64,000 bases of DNA from Orobanche coerulescens (taxonomy: Eukaryota > Streptophyta > Magnoliopsida > Lamiales > Orobanchaceae): contig CM065801.1 of NCBI GenBank assembly GCA_033398695.1, positions 102,417,170 through 102,481,169 on the forward strand. The letters are read 5' to 3'. This document shows positions 43,510 through 56,324 of this stretch, piece by piece. Both the position numbers and the translations under genes were made by a program. The notes under the pieces are model-generated. The model saw only the letters and a program-made list of their open reading frames with translations. It made no database searches and was not told the DNA's origin. The stretch's first letter is position 1, and every line of letters starts with the position of its first letter.

Positions 43510-44520
43510 CTTCACCATTTGGAAATGCATGGTGATTGATATCCTTTCTGGAGAAGTGAATCTACAAGGATTCAGAAGAAGAGATGTCTACATGACATAT
43601 TGGAATACAGGCACTCCAAACACCAATTTTCTATCTAAGACAGTTGCTCAAATAGATGGTTATGGCACAAGAGATTATGTCACCTGAACTTCAAAGCCAT
43701 CAACAAGATAAGCTCTCAAAAGCTGGTTAGAGGTCTTCCAGAAGAAGTATTCATGAAAGAAGCTCTCTGTGATGCATGCCAGAAAGGAAAGCAGACCAGA
43801 GCATCATTCAAACCAGTTCAGCCTCACACTCACGACCAGAATTTTAGATCTACTTCATATGGATCTCTTTGGCCCCCATCAAGCCAAGGACATTAAGTGG
43901 AAGGAAGCATGCCTTAGTAGTAGTGGATGACTACTCGAGATAAACATGGGTTGTTTTTCTCTATTAAAAGAGTGAAACACTAACAAAGTTACCGGAGCTG
44001 CTAAGGAGGATTTAGAATGAGAAATCTCTCTCCATCATCAAGATTAGATCAGATAGAGGAGGAGAATTTCTCAACAAACAATCACTGAGTACAGTGATCA
44101 AAATGGAATCCAGCATTAAGTATCTACCACAAGAACATCACAACAAAATGGTGTTGCTGAAAGAAGAAACAGAACCTTGAAGGTAGCTGCCAGGTCAATA
44201 ATTCTTGGTGACACGAAGAGGTTCTGGGCTGAAGCTGTCAACACAACATGCCATACTCAGAACAGAAGTATGATAGTAGGGAGACATGGCAAAATTCCCT
44301 ATGAGGTTTGGAATGGCAGAACACCAACTGTTGCATATTTTCGTATATTTGGTTGTAAGTGTTTCATCCACAACAATGGTAAACCCAACGGAATGCCTTT
44401 GATGCTAAAACTGATGATGGTCTCTTTATGGGATACTCACAAATAAGCAAGGCATACAGAGTATTTAACAAAAGAACATTAGTTGTGGAAGAAACACCTC
44501 ATGTTGTGTTTGATGAGTAG
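43510..44520 (+). pseudogene. Copia integrase, heavily frameshifted
   Basis: Zinc-binding HHCC remnant (HLNFKAINKISSQKLVRGLP, then CDACQKGKQTRASF), then scattered core fragments in different frames and an open 89-residue piece (MKVAARSIILGDTKRFWAEA, YEVWNGRTPTVAYFRIFGCK). Several stops and frame changes in between. Confidence 0.8.
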
Positions 44521-44985
44521 ACTGTTGAGTATAGGAAAGCAGTGGAATCGGCGAGAAAAAGCTCAAATCCGCCACCACTAGAAGAAGTTATCATTCATGA
44601 CCGGGAATGATGGACTCACTGCAGACTAGCACGAAGATCAGCTGCGGTCGATCGAAGACACAACTGCAGATCAGATAGGATCCCGAAACCTAACTGATCC
44701 AACCGCAGTAGATTAAGACCCAACTGTAGCTGATAAAGATGCATTTGCAGAGCAGACAGGACCCCATCTGCAGATGACAAGACCGTAGTTGACCCATCTA
44801 CAGTCCAAGAAGGCCAGAACTAAGCTGATGTAGAGAGAGAATAAGTTCACCAAGGCAATTCAACATGGGGAACAAACCCTGAAGAAGATATTCCCAAATG
44901 GCTCAGAGATCATCCCATTCAACAAATCATTGGAAACCTAACTGATGGGGTTAGAACCAGACAATCCACAGAACCAGCAGGAATA
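44521..44985 (+). other. Spacer between copia integrase and RT
   Basis: Low-complexity sequence with recurrent CTGCAG, CAGATCAGA and ACCCAACTG-type motifs, no open frame. It corresponds to the poorly conserved integrase C-terminus region of copia polyproteins. Confidence 0.6.
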
Positions 44986-44988
44986 GCA

Positions 44989-46500
44989 ATGTTCTCATAT
45001 TTCATGTCTCAAATGGAACCTAAGACAACAGATCAAGCACTGGAGGACTACTCATGGATAATTGCAATGCAAGAAGAGCTCAACCAGATGGAAAGAAACA
45101 ATGTCTGGGAACTAACAGACAGACCAGATCACAAGAAAGTCATAGGCACCAAATGGGTGTATAAAAACAAATGTGATGAAGATGGAGCTGTTGTTAGGAA
45201 TAAAGCCAGACTCATTGCAAAAGGATATGCTCAATGTGAAGGAATAGATGTTGATGAAACATATGGGCCTGTAGCAAGACTTGAAGCTATCAGACTATTC
45301 CTTGCATATGCAGTATGCATGGATTTCGAAGTCTACCAAATGGATGTAAAAAGTGCTTTTCTCAATGGAATCCTAGAAGAAGAAGTCTATGTTGGGCAAC
45401 TCCCCGGATTTGTCAAAGGAGACAAATATACAAGCTTCTGAAGGCTCTATATGGACTCAAGCAAGCACCAAGAGCATGGTATGAAACACTATCTGTGTTT
45501 CTGGAGAAGAATGGATTTAAAAAAGGAAAGGTGGACAAAACCCTATTCAGAGTGGAACATGAAGACCACATATTGCTTGTTCAAATATATGTGGATGACA
45601 TCATATTTGGCTCAACCAATCCTGAGCTATTTGAAAAATTCTCAAGTCTCATGCAATGAGAATTTGAGATGAGTATGATGGGAAAGCTAAACTTCTTCAT
45701 TGGTTTGCAAGCCAAGCAAATGGACAAAGGAATCTTCATCAATCAAGCCAAGTATACAAGGAATTTGATCAAAAGATTTGGCATGGATTCAGCAAAACCA
45801 GCAAGAGTACCAATGAGCACATCCCTACACCTTGATGCAGATGAATGAGGAATTTCAGTGGATCCAACCCACTACATAGGACTTATTGCATCACTTCTAT
45901 ACCTCACTGCAAGCAGACCAGACATTTCATATGCAGTGTGAGTATGTGCAAGATTTCAGTTAAAGCCGAAGCAGTCTCACCAAGAAGCAGCTAACAGGAT
46001 AATTAGATACCTTAAGTCTACAATCAATGTTGGACTATGGTATCCCAAGGATGGTAATTTTGAATTCTCAGGATATTAAGATGCAGACTTTGCAGGATGC
46101 AAGTTTGATAGGAAAAGCACCAGTGGAACATGCCAATTCCTAGGAAGCAGACTGATATCATGGTTCTACAAGAAGCAGGTATCCAACTCAATTTCCACAA
46201 CCGAGTCAGAGTACATAGCTGCAGGCAAATGTTGTGCACAAATCCTATAGATCAGACAACAGCTAAGGGACTACAACATCACTGCAAATGAAGTCCCAAT
46301 ATGGTGTGACAACAATAGTGCAATTGCAATAACAAACAATCCAGTATTGCACTCAAGGACAAAGCACAATTATGTCAAACATCATTTCATCAGAGACCAT
46401 GTGCTAAATAAGAGAGTTAGAGTGGAAAGAGTCGGCACGAAATTCCAAATTGCTGACATATTCACAAAACCTTACCAGAAGAAAGGTTTCTGGAGCTAAG
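44989..46500 (+). pseudogene. Copia reverse transcriptase and RNase H
   Basis: [70 protein letters not shown], then after a frameshift near 45430 [18 protein letters not shown] and the catalytic IYVDDIIFGS (about 45585). Further stops at 45658, 45846, 45940 and 46078. RNase H: DADFAGCKFDRKSTSGTCQF, TTESEYIAAGKCC, then DNNSAIAITNNPVLHSRTKH. Motifs clear, gene dead. Confidence 0.88.
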
Positions 46501-46695
46501 CAGGGAACTTGGTCTACTAAATTGGGAATCTAGTACGGACGAGAAAGCTACCTGATGATCAGACCAGACGGCAAGAAAGTTACCTAATGTGGAGACCAGG
46601 CGAGAAAATCTACCTGATGCAGAAATCTACCTGATGTGGAGACCAGACGAGAAAGCTACCTGATCAGACCAGACAAGGAAATGTTAGCTGACATC
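46501..46695 (+). other. Copia 3' non-coding tail, cut at the duplication junction
   Basis: Repeated AGCTACCTGATG and GAGACCAGACGAGAAA motifs, then a purine-rich AAGGAAA, TGTTAGCTGACATC and the junction. TGTTAG could be the first bases of a 3' LTR, but what follows does not match the 5' LTR. Confidence 0.6.
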
Positions 46696-47205
46696 AACCA
46701 CGGCTGCTAACTCCAGATCGTGGGTCGGATAATTAACCTCGTAAGGTCTCAATTGTCGTGAAGCATAGGCAATAACCTTCCCATTCTGCATTAATACACA
46801 TCCAAGACCGTGTCCGGATGCGTCACTATAAACCACGAATCCTTCTGTCCCGTGTGGCAAGGAAAGTACAGGTGCTGAAATTAACCGGCTCTTGAGTTCC
46901 TCAAAACTCCGCTGAAAGGAAAGTACAGGTGCTGAAATTAACCGGCTCTTGAGTTCCTCAAAACTCCACTGACATGCGTCGGACCACGTGTACTTCTTAT
47001 CCTTTCGCAAAAGGTTCGTCAAAGGTTGAGAAATTTTAGAAAATCCCTCCACAAACCACCGATAATAACCGGCTAATCCGAGAAAGCTTCGGATTTCCTT
47101 AACATTCTTCGGAGGTAACCAATCTTGGATAGCCTCCGTCTTCTGAGGATCAACACGCACTCCATCTGATGAAATTACATGCCCGAGAAACGTCACTTCG
47201 GACAT
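46696..47205 (-). pseudogene. Element C copy 2, RNase H part with 57-bp duplication
   Basis: Follows a TAG (47206-47208) that replaces the Trp codon of copy 1. [20 protein letters not shown], then a tandem duplication of a 19-residue segment ([19 protein letters not shown]), then [19 protein letters not shown] and LELAAVV, where the fusion to copia sequence ends the frame. Confidence 0.85.
46859..46972. repeat. 57-bp in-frame tandem duplication in copy 2 RNase H
   Basis: Units 46859-46915 and 46916-46972 differ at one position near their ends (CCGCTGA / CCACTGA). Copy 1 has a single unit. Confidence 0.92.
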
Positions 47206-48147
47206 CTAGAACTCACATTTGGAAAACTTTCCATAAAGTTGTTCTCGTCTCAACACGTCGAGAACCTGATGAAGGTGAACCTCGTGCTCCTCTCGGTCAC
47301 GAGAATAAATCAAAATGTCATCGATGAAGACAACAACGAACTGATCCAAAAAGTCAATGAAAACCCGATTCATTAACTCCATGAATACTGCAGGTGCATT
47401 AGTAAACCCAAACGGCATTACCACGAACTGATAATGACCATAGCATGTACGAAATGCTGTCCTTGCGATATCTGACTCTTGATTTCGCAACTGATGATAT
47501 CCAGATCTTAGGTTGATCCTGGAATATATTGAAGCTCCCTGAAGTTGATCTAAGAGATCATCAATACGGGGTAGAGGATACTTATTCTTGATCGTCACCC
47601 TATTCAACTCCCGATAATCAATACACAAGCGAAATGAACCATCCTTCTTTTTCACAAACAACACTGGTGCTCCCAACGGGGACGCACTCGGTCGGATATA
47701 ACCTTTCTCAAACAATTCCTCAAGTTGATTCTTCAACTCCTGCATTTCGGTCGGGGCCATCCGGTACGGTGCCTTCGATATTGGAGACGTACCAGGCTCC
47801 AACTCAATCGTGAATTCCACATCTCTCTGTGGAGGTAAACCGGGTAACTCGTCTGGAAATACATCGGCATATTCCCTCAGTACCGGAATATCCGTCAACA
47901 TTATTGGTGATTTCTCGGTTTTGGTCATATAACACCAATAACCAATACACCCCTGACTGAGAAATTTCACTGCTTTCATCAAGTTGATGACTCTCCTGGA
48001 ACAACTAGGAGTACTCCCCTGAAAAACACATTCGACCCCATCGTCTGAAATGATAGTGACCATACACTTACGGACACCAATGATGGCATCGTGACGATCC
48101 ATCCAATCAATACCCAAGATGACATTGTCTCTCAGCAAATCTACCAC
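47206..48147 (-). pseudogene. Element C copy 2, reverse transcriptase
   Basis: 313 open residues, longer than in copy 1 because the TGA of copy 1 is CGA here. [19 protein letters not shown], then [20 protein letters not shown] (Leu to Phe in the FGLTNAP motif), catalytic [12 protein letters not shown] and the thumb start. Ends at the copy-specific TAG at 47206. Confidence 0.9.
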
Positions 48148-48219
48148 AATAAGGTCTGCTAGGCATACACGGCTATGAAGCTAAATCGGACAATTCTGAA
48201 TCTCATGATTCCCAATAAT

Positions 48220-48411
48220 TCATCTACCATCAGGTAGATCAATGACATAAGGCTCACAACTAGTAGCACTACCCAGACGTAGTCTACTCAAACATGACTC
48301 GTAAATGAACGAATGCGATGCACCATTATCAAAAATGGTACACACATGTTGAGATAGAATATCGAGTGTACCTGCGATCATCCGGGCCTCTGGATCGTCG
48401 GTCTTCTTCAT
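48220..48411 (-). pseudogene. Element C copy 2, protease with DNG active site
   Basis: FDNGASHSFIYESC: the catalytic D-T-G of copy 1 reads D-N-G here, and a copy-specific TGA (48220-48222) follows PDGR. Doubly inactivated. Confidence 0.85.
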
Positions 48412-48519
48412 CTCATAAATTCGAGGCTTGCTAGTCCCGGCACCGGACGCTCCCGTCTAATGACTAAAGGCTCCACCTTTATTCGCTCCTGTCGTCTTGA
48501 ACGACGCAGACTAAGTGGC

Positions 48520-49696
48520 CTAATTATGAACAGCTGACTGCTTCGGGGCTTGAGATGACGCCGGAGTAGGTTTGGAGTGCCTTCGGCAAAAACGGGCCTT
48601 ATGCCCAGCAATCCTGATTATGACACGTGATGATGCCTCGGGCACTTGGTGCGACATGACCAAGATCCCCACGGTTAAAGCAGTGATGGCCGGCCGCTCT
48701 GGGCTGCGATTACGCGATGCAGGTGCCACGGGAGGTCTCTCGAGAAAGTAGTGCCCGCACGAGGCTTCTTGAAGGTTGTCGACCGCCTTGGTGATTACGA
48801 TTCTTTGATTTCTTGCTAGCAGATGAAGGTTGCTGCTTAGCAATCTCTTTAGCAGTGAGCTCATAAGTAAGAGCCTTCTCAATGAATTCGGCCAGAGTGG
48901 TGCAACTATGATTAAGTAACTGCATCCGCATACGGGGTTCCAGCCTCTTGCTGAAATACTTAATCTTATCTGCCTCGGAGTGAATGATAGATGAGGCGAA
49001 CGGAAGAAGTTCCTGAAATTTATCGGCAATGGCGAGAACATCCTCGTCTGCTGAGGGGTCGGGAGTGAGTAATTCTGATAGCTTGGACTCTCTGAGTGGG
49101 GCCGGATAATACCTCTCCATCATGAGAGTCTTGAATTGATCCCAAGTACATGATCTATCGGTGGGCTTTAACGACAACCACCAAGAATGAGCGTTCTTAC
49201 CCAGATAGTAAGCCGCAACTGAAACTTTGTGTCCTTCTGGACACTCTACCATAGCAAATAACTTCTCGAAATGCTCGAGCCAATGAACAATATCTGCCGG
49301 CTCAGATGAGCCCTCAAATGTGGGTGGCCTTTGGCGAGAGATGTCGCCGATGATACTACCCACACTCCTCTCTTGCCTCTGAGGTGGTGGCGGAGGAGCC
49401 GATTGATTTTGATTAGCTGAGTTATGCATCATCTCCATCAGTTGTGTCATCTGAGTCATTTGGGCCATCATGCCTTGCATAAAAGCGAGTGGGTCAACCC
49501 GAACACCTTCTGACTGAGCTGTGTCCCGGGTATGACTCCTCGATAATGAATGATCACGTCCAGGTGAATGAGTGGCAGCGTCGCTGCTTGATGAGTTAGC
49601 ATTATTCCTCGCGTTCGCACGTGTATTAACGCGAGCTCTCGGGACTCGGCCCGCACCACGGCCTTGTCCTCCGCATCTTCTGCCTGCTCTCTCCAT
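48520..49696 (-). pseudogene. Element C copy 2, gag
   Basis: The gag domain is intact and the Glu codon that is a stop in copy 1 is present, giving 328 open residues from the basic N-terminus to past LTYELTAKEIAK. The zinc-knuckle region (about 48615-48800) is destroyed by many small deletions relative to copy 1, after which copy-1-like sequence resumes (AGHKARFCRR). Confidence 0.87.
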
Positions 49697-50176
49697 ACTG
49701 AAGTAGGAAAGTCACATGATGATTATATCTCTCGCATGAATATCATAATATGATTACATCATGAAATGATGACAATGAGCATACACGCTCTAGCACAGTT
49801 ATTACATGAATGATTAACTGAGGTGAGATGATTATCTGATGAAATTCTCGAAATGATTATCTTGAACAAGTTAACAAGATTTATGATATGATCCTCCAGA
49901 TCAACAACTGAACTGTGAAATGAACTGAGTGATTAATGAGTTAACATGATCGTCCTGATCAAAATGAATGATGATGAAGATTTTTGACTAATGAATGATG
50001 AATGCATGATTCTTATTGCCAGAAATTATAGCATGTCGTTATAAATCTTACTGTTCTTTCGGTCTGATTAGCTCGGCATTTGCACAGGTCACACGTGACG
50101 CGAAAGTCCAATGATACTAGTCTGATGATGATGATTTCAAATGAGACATGACTCGGAAGGTAGTATTCAAAACCAC
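49697..50176 (-). other. Element C copy 2 leader
   Basis: Non-coding, same as 24892-25371 with scattered substitutions. Confidence 0.65.
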
Positions 50177-50188
50177 GCTCCGATACCA
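50177..50188 (-). other. Element C copy 2 primer-binding site
   Basis: The minus strand reads TGGTATCGGAGC, same as copy 1. Confidence 0.85.
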
Positions 50189-50913
50189 ACTCTGTAACGC
50201 CCCAAACTAGGCGGATATTACAGTGCCGTGGATCCCCGACTGGGCCCCACCAGGCGAATGAAACTGATGAATTAATTAATATAATTGTAGTACCGAACCA
50301 CATTATATTACTAAATAATTCGATGAGGAGTTTAAGTATAAAACACCAGGATAATACCGAATACTAGTAAATTTTATATGAAGATAAAATACACAACACT
50401 AAATGAAACGGAGTATCCAAATGGAAATCTGCAGCAGAAAATAAATGACAACAACATGAATGACTGAAAGGATCGGGGCCCCCTACTAGTATCACTGGGA
50501 CTCCTCGCCATCAACATGCTCTTCCCGTGCCTTTGCCTTGCCGTGACCTGAAAACAAAATCCCCCAGTAGAATTGATTACCTGAGAACAACAATCCTCAA
50601 GGGTTGAAAATACACAATCATGATATATCTTTAGTTATGAAATATCCTACTTATGAATTAAGCTGAAGAGGAGTATCATAGTACGCCCGTAATGTTCTGT
50701 GCAAGTGTACAAGACGAATGACCGGACAAACTCGTCCTTGTACCTAATTAGTCTCACGGAGGTAATCGTTACCATGTGCACAGTCCAATGTATCGATCCC
50801 AATACATGACCATCGCGTGCTCGACTAGAAATTCCACACATCCTCACCCAGCCACGCAATATGAACCCAGAAGGTCATATGAACGAGAATGACCAAAATG
50901 AATATCAATGAAT

Positions 50914-53613
50914 TGTAATATCCGCAATTTCGATTTCCGGTAATTTTATTTTTTTGGCAAAAATCCATATTATTGACTCTATTGTGACCTTTTCGTCATT
51001 CCGAGAATGATTAATTCTACACTTTTTGTCATCCGATTCCATTTCAGTGTCGTTTTGTTGAGTTCCATGTCCTTAATCGACTTTTTCACGTGTGAGTTCG
51101 ACTTTGTAAAGTCACCATTAATTCTTGGAAACTCCAAAAATTCTGAATCTTTGCAATATTATATATCATAAAGTTATATTTCCAATGGATCAAACGGTGA
51201 GTCAATCGGAGTCCGGACGAAGGAGTTATGGTCGAAATAGCTAAGACTGCACCGTGTGCCTTTTGATGCTGGAGCGGACTGTACCGCTGGCCGCGGCCCT
51301 TTCTGGCCGGGCCGCGGCACAAAACTGATTTCTGGGCCGATACTGGCCGCTAGCGCATGCTAGCTCGGCAGCCTAGCGCACGCTAGGCTACACTAGTATA
51401 AATATGAACGAGCAGTCATATTTTCACCCATTTTTTATTTCTTTCCCTTCTTGTCTGCGGCTGGAGTCTTGGAGGTGTCGAAGATATGTTGTTATACTAT
51501 GAATCCACGAAGTTTGGAAGCTCATATCATCTATTGATCGCTCCATAACATCCTTCAATCCAGCGAATCAAGGTTAGTTTTCCTAAAACCTTAGTTTTTG
51601 GGAAATTGGGGGTTTTGCTTGATTTCGCCCGTTTGATCCGTGATAACTTATATTTGTGATGGATTGATGATTATTAAGTTGTATTATATCGAATCCCTTG
51701 TTTTTCCATGGTTGGATTGCCGAGAATTTGTCGTTTTATTGATTTTCTAATCGACGCATTGAAGGTGTTCGATAAAATGTCACAAAGGGGATTCGGGTGT
51801 TCTACGATTATTCTTCCTAGTTCGATCGTCAATTTATTCATGGTATGATATTAGGGTCAGGTTCCTTGCGAAGAACTTGAGTCGGAACCCTTCCGTTCGC
51901 CGTTACCCGATCGATTGTGTTACCGCCATTTTCGCCGGAGAGTTGCGGGCGTTCGAGGTTTTCCGGTTGAGCCATGTTCATCGGAGTGTACGGTATCAAC
52001 TATTGAGGCAAGTATTTTGCCCATACATTACGTGTTTTGGTGGATATAATGGTTGGTAATCAACGATATGTGCTAAACAAATTGTTTACAACCATTTTTC
52101 TAAAAAAATCGGTATATTTACAATCATGGTTTTATTAAAACATGATTCTTGTGTTCAGGAATTAATGTCCTTAATTGACTATGGGTGTTGGTGTCGAGTA
52201 TAGGATCACCTTATTTTCGAGTGATGCCATTATGTGTGATTTTGTTGTTGGTAAGTTAAAGTTCAATTATTTGTTAAGATTTCGTGTGGAGTCATGCGGA
52301 TGTGTGTGAATATGTGAGCTTGTGTGATATTGGTAGTGTCGTTTGATGCTGTTTAGATAGTGTGCTTCTTTGTTAATTGTATAAGCTTTGAGTCATGAGT
52401 ATGTGTTGGATAAGTTGGCCATTCTAGCAAATACCTCGACTATATATATTGCGATTGACTCTTGAGGATTGTGGTTTTGGAAATGTGAATTGATAAGAGT
52501 TGTATGGTTGTTCTTGGGTACTCTCACTCGGGGATTGACTCGACAGGGTCACACGAGGACCTGGTGGCTTAGCGGCTGGACCAGGTCGCGAGGGTTACTT
52601 CGAGTGGGCATTCTCACCTGGGGATTGCTCGACGGGGCACACAGGGACTTGGTGGCTTGGGGGCCGGACCGGGTCGCGGGAATTGCCAGAATATTTGTAC
52701 TGATGATTAATTATGATATGTCCGGAGTATCACAATGATTGGTGCCCGGGGTCGAGAGACATTATATATCGAGTCTTGGTGTTTGGCTCAAATGGCATAA
52801 AAATAATGTGTTATGTGTAATGTGTCGTAGGAAGTGAATTGAAGTTGATGATCGGGTCGTGGACCCTGTGTTTTGTGACTGGAATGATTGGGTCGTGGAC
52901 CCTGTATTTTGTGACAGGAATGGTTGGGTCGTGAACCCCGTGTTTTTGTTAACGGGTCTGCATTTTGGTAAATGAACTTTGGGGCTGTGACCCTAAGTGG
53001 CTTTCGAAGAATTAAGAACCTTACAATCGCAAATGTTTTCAAAACTCCCGAGATTTGAAAATGTTTTCAAAGTGCTTTCTTGTTTTGGTTTCTACTTTCA
53101 AGACTTGAACTATTTTTAATTAAACAAAATATCTCGAGAAGTCTTGTGTTGTATTCTCGGAATGTGTTATATATGGCTCGTATTTGCACTTTATACTTGT
53201 ACTAGCAAAACAGTGGAGTTTTGCTAACCCCCGAGTATTCGGGGGTGGATGTCTGTTTTTGCATCCAGGTACATGCATGTTTGGGAGCAAAACACAGGAT
53301 AGGCGCGAAGGATGATGGAAGGCGAATGATACTAATCACACGAAGGCCAGTGTTGGATGCAGTCAGTCAGAGTTTGTGTATGGTCTTTCTTCTGTCGTAC
53401 TTTTGGTTTGTGAGTGTATTTTACCCTTGCATAGGTATGAGTCGAGATAGAAATGTGCATTTTGACTTGTATGTTTGTGATGAAAGACCAAGTTAGTATG
53501 TTGATTTGGTATTTTATCATGTCGGTATGTAATGAGCTGTGTTGTTTGGGTGTATCCTCACGGAGAGGGTTTGCGGCGTGTAATATTCTCGGTTTGATTC
53601 TAGGGGTGTTACA
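50914..53613 (+). mobile_element. Solo LTR D, copy 2 (2700 bp, no MITE)
   Basis: Same termini and same TGAAT duplication (50909-50913 and 53614-53618) as copy 1, so D predates the large duplication. Single TTA at 50970-50972 marks the empty MITE site. Contains palindromes 51350-51386, TATAAATA 51397-51404, the 36-bp repeats from 52854 and the hairpin 53228-53245. Confidence 0.9.
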
Positions 53614-54555
53614 TGAATAATAATCCGACAAGGTCAAGAATGACTCACCGAGATGAAAATAATAGTGAAGTGAATGATAGCTCAATGAAATGATTGGAAC
53701 CATCGTTCCTCGTTAATGAAATGATTATTCGACAATTACAAGTCTCAATACAGTTAATACAATGATGAATGAGTTATGATTATGAATGAACAACAACAAA
53801 AGAAATGAATATCCTTTTAACCGAGTAAGAATTAACTTACACAACACCGATGAAGAATGTCCTTCCACGAACAACGTCCTAAATGAGATGTTGGTCGCTC
53901 GAAACAACCTTGAATAACACAATTACCAACAATCCGCTCAATATACGAATCAAACACGATTACAATGAACTCAAAGCGTCAATACGACTAAACCAAGTTC
54001 ATTGGGGCATTATATCGAATAGGTTGTGGCCAATCTTCGATTGTTTACAACCAAACCTCAATTATACCAATATCAAATCCCCAAGAAGTGTTTCAAACCA
54101 ACAAAACATCTTCAATATGATCAATAATCCAAAATGAATATCCAAATTCGTGATTACAACAACAATTAATCGAAAACCCCCAAATCCAACTCAATATTCA
54201 AAGTGTTCTTGAATAATGCTTCAATAATCCATTTGAATAATCATACATATCCATAATCATGCGTAAATCACTTAATAAAACATGATTTTAACCTCCAAAA
54301 CATCATATCTCAATACAAAATCAAAATCCAAGATGTTGAAGAAATTACCTCTTGAAGATCCAACCACTTCGATCCGATGAACACGAGTTAAATCGATTAT
54401 CCAAGCTTCCCAAACGAATGAAGATGATGAAAATCTAACACTCAAGTGATTGATGATGGAAAATCCCTCCCTCAAGCTCTCTCTCTCGGAACAAGGTGAA
54501 AGAAATGGTGAAAATGATGAAAACGTCCCGGCCAAGTCCTTATAAACTGCCGGAA

Positions 54556-55139
54556 GTTACGGCCGTAACTCGACCTTCTTACGGCCGTAACATCCCAGGT
54601 CAACGGCTTTACGGCCGTAACCAGCCAACTCGTACGGCCGTAACTCGGCTTCATCCAAACACCTGCCGACAGCCTTACGGTCGTATCCGCACCTGACTTA
54701 CGGGCGTAACCCGTCCGACACGGCCGTATCCGGCCTAACTTACGGGCGTAAGCCCCCTTCTTAGAAACTGACCAGGCACCCTGCCTGCAACGTACGGCCG
54801 TATCCGGCCAAGCCTTACGGCCGTACCTTCCTTGTCTTACGGCCGTATGCCGCAACCTTTATGGCCATAAGTCCTTCTCGTCCGACAAAACCTGAAATTT
54901 ACGAATACCACTTACGGCCGTATCCTGCCCATCTTACGGCCGTAACTCGCCTTCGGCCAAATACGCCTGGGCACCCTCCTCGACACGTACGGCCGTATCC
55001 GGCGAAGCCTTACGACCGTACTTGCTCATCTTACAGCCGTATGCCGCAACCTTACGACCGTAAGTCCCGTTCGTCCAAAATGGCCTGAAATCAAGGAATG
55101 CGTGTTATGGCCGTATCCAACAATCCTTACGGCCGTGAC
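54556..55139. promoter_or_regulatory. Array of TTACGGCCGTAA palindromes, C LTR copy 2
   Basis: Same array as copy 1, again about 20 motifs. Individual motifs differ between copies: some degenerate in copy 1 are perfect here (e.g. CTTACGGCCGTACC near 54813 versus CTTACGGATGTACC) and the reverse (TTACGACCGTAAG near 55054). Confidence 0.7.
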
Positions 55140-55475
55140 TCGTTGCTGGACAAGGTGAAAATCCGATAACTCCGATTTCTCGCTACGATTGATGAATGGT
55201 CCGACATACCATACGTATGTGAAAGTGAACAAGTCCAACACATGCCAAAGATGATACTTCCAGTACAAGACTACCAATCACGATGAAAATGATAATACTC
55301 CTGTGTCGATCTATAAACGGAGATGAAATGACGATCGGTAACTGATATACGGTTACAACATGCCAACAATGCACGCAAATGAATGAATCATGAATGATGA
55401 GTGATTAATAATGAGTGAAAATTACTGACTAAATAATACTGAATGAAAATGAATGAATTACAACCGGGTATTACA

Positions 55476-56324
55476 AGTCGAGGCCACTGGAGTTCGGTAC
55501 ATGTTGTGTACGAACAATGAGTGTGGTCTGGGTAGGGTCCGTCGAGGCCTCTGGAGTTCGGTAATGATGTGTACGAATAGTGATCATGTAATAGTGATTG
55601 ATTGGGTAGTGTTTAAAAGTTGGGTCACGGACCCATGTTGATATCTCAACTAGTGTGTTTTGAAACGAGAATCGCGCTGCGGCCCTAACGCTTTTGAAAA
55701 GGTTTTGTAAATTGGGACTCGAGGTCCAAAAGAATTTCTATTTTAAAAATCCGCGATATGATGAGTTCTTTTCCAATACTTCTTTGCTTGAGTTCGAAAT
55801 TCTAAAACTTCTCGGGAACATTTTGATAGTTGATTTCCGTATCAAATTCGTGGTTACAATTTACTTGTTGCATTTCATATCATATTATACTTGCACTAGC
55901 AAAATAGTGGAATCTTGCTACCCCCGAGTAATCGGGGGGTGGATGTCTGTTTTGTGTCTAGGTGCTTGCAGGTTCGGGGAGCAGTCACAGGATCGGCACA
56001 CGAAGCGATGGGCTACGATACTAATCGAGAGTTGGGAGTTAAGTCGAGTTATGTTGTATCATCAGAGTCGTATTCCGCCTTCCGCTATTTTGTATCTTTA
56101 CCCCTGCATGGGCATTCATTGTAAGGAGTTGTATTTTTCTGTTTACATTAGTCGTACAACCTCACCGGTCCGTGTAGTTGTTTATAATTGACCTTAATGG
56201 TCCGTATCATTGTATTGTTTACCCCGGTCGGGTAAACACTTGGTCATTTTTTGATGTTTAGCCTGGTAGATCCTTATGGGAAGGATCACGTGTAATATTC
56301 TCATATGGTTTTGGGGGTGTTACA
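55476..56324 (+). mobile_element. Partial LTR E, copy 2
   Basis: Collinear with 31695-32536; small indels (e.g. GGTAATGATGTGTACGAATAG here). Ends GGGGGTGTTACA. Confidence 0.75.

Larger units (their letters stand above)
21931..46695 (+). repeat. Large tandem duplication, copy 1 (24.8 kb unit)
   Basis: From AACCACGG at 21931 in the C RNase H, sequence to 40223 is collinear with 46696-64000, direct orientation, about 97-98 percent identical in sampled blocks (0-3 differences per 60 bases). Since copy 2 begins exactly after copia sequence, the simplest duplicated unit runs 21931-46695 and includes the copia element. Confidence 0.85.
40427..46695 (+). mobile_element. SIRE-like Ty1/copia retrotransposon, lacking its 3' LTR
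   Basis: Plus-strand element: 5' LTR, primer site, gag with CCHC knuckle, protease, integrase, RT and RNase H in copia order. RT with YVDD and the FINQAKYTRNLIKRFGM segment resemble SIRE/Maximus. Many stops and frameshifts. After RNase H about 195 bp of 3' sequence precede an abrupt junction with element C sequence at 46695/46696, so the 3' LTR is missing; this junction is the tandem duplication breakpoint. Confidence 0.85.
46696..55475 (-). mobile_element. Element C, copy 2: Tekay-like retrotransposon, truncated
   Basis: Same structure as copy 1: LTR 50193-55475 interrupted by solo LTR D, primer site 50177-50188, leader, gag-protease-RT-RNase H on the minus strand. The coding end is cut inside RNase H by fusion to the copia tail. 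Confidence 0.87.
50193..55475 (-). repeat. Element C copy 2 5' LTR, interrupted by solo LTR D
   Basis: Plus strand TGTAACGCCC (one change from copy 1) to GGGTATTACA. Without D (50914-53618) about 2578 bp, against about 2575 in copy 1. Confidence 0.85.

Noticed and set aside
46682..46695. TGTTAGCTGACATC preceded by AAGGAAA as the beginning of the copia 3' LTR
   Set aside because: Only TGTTAG agrees with the 5' LTR start at 40427; too little sequence before the junction to decide.
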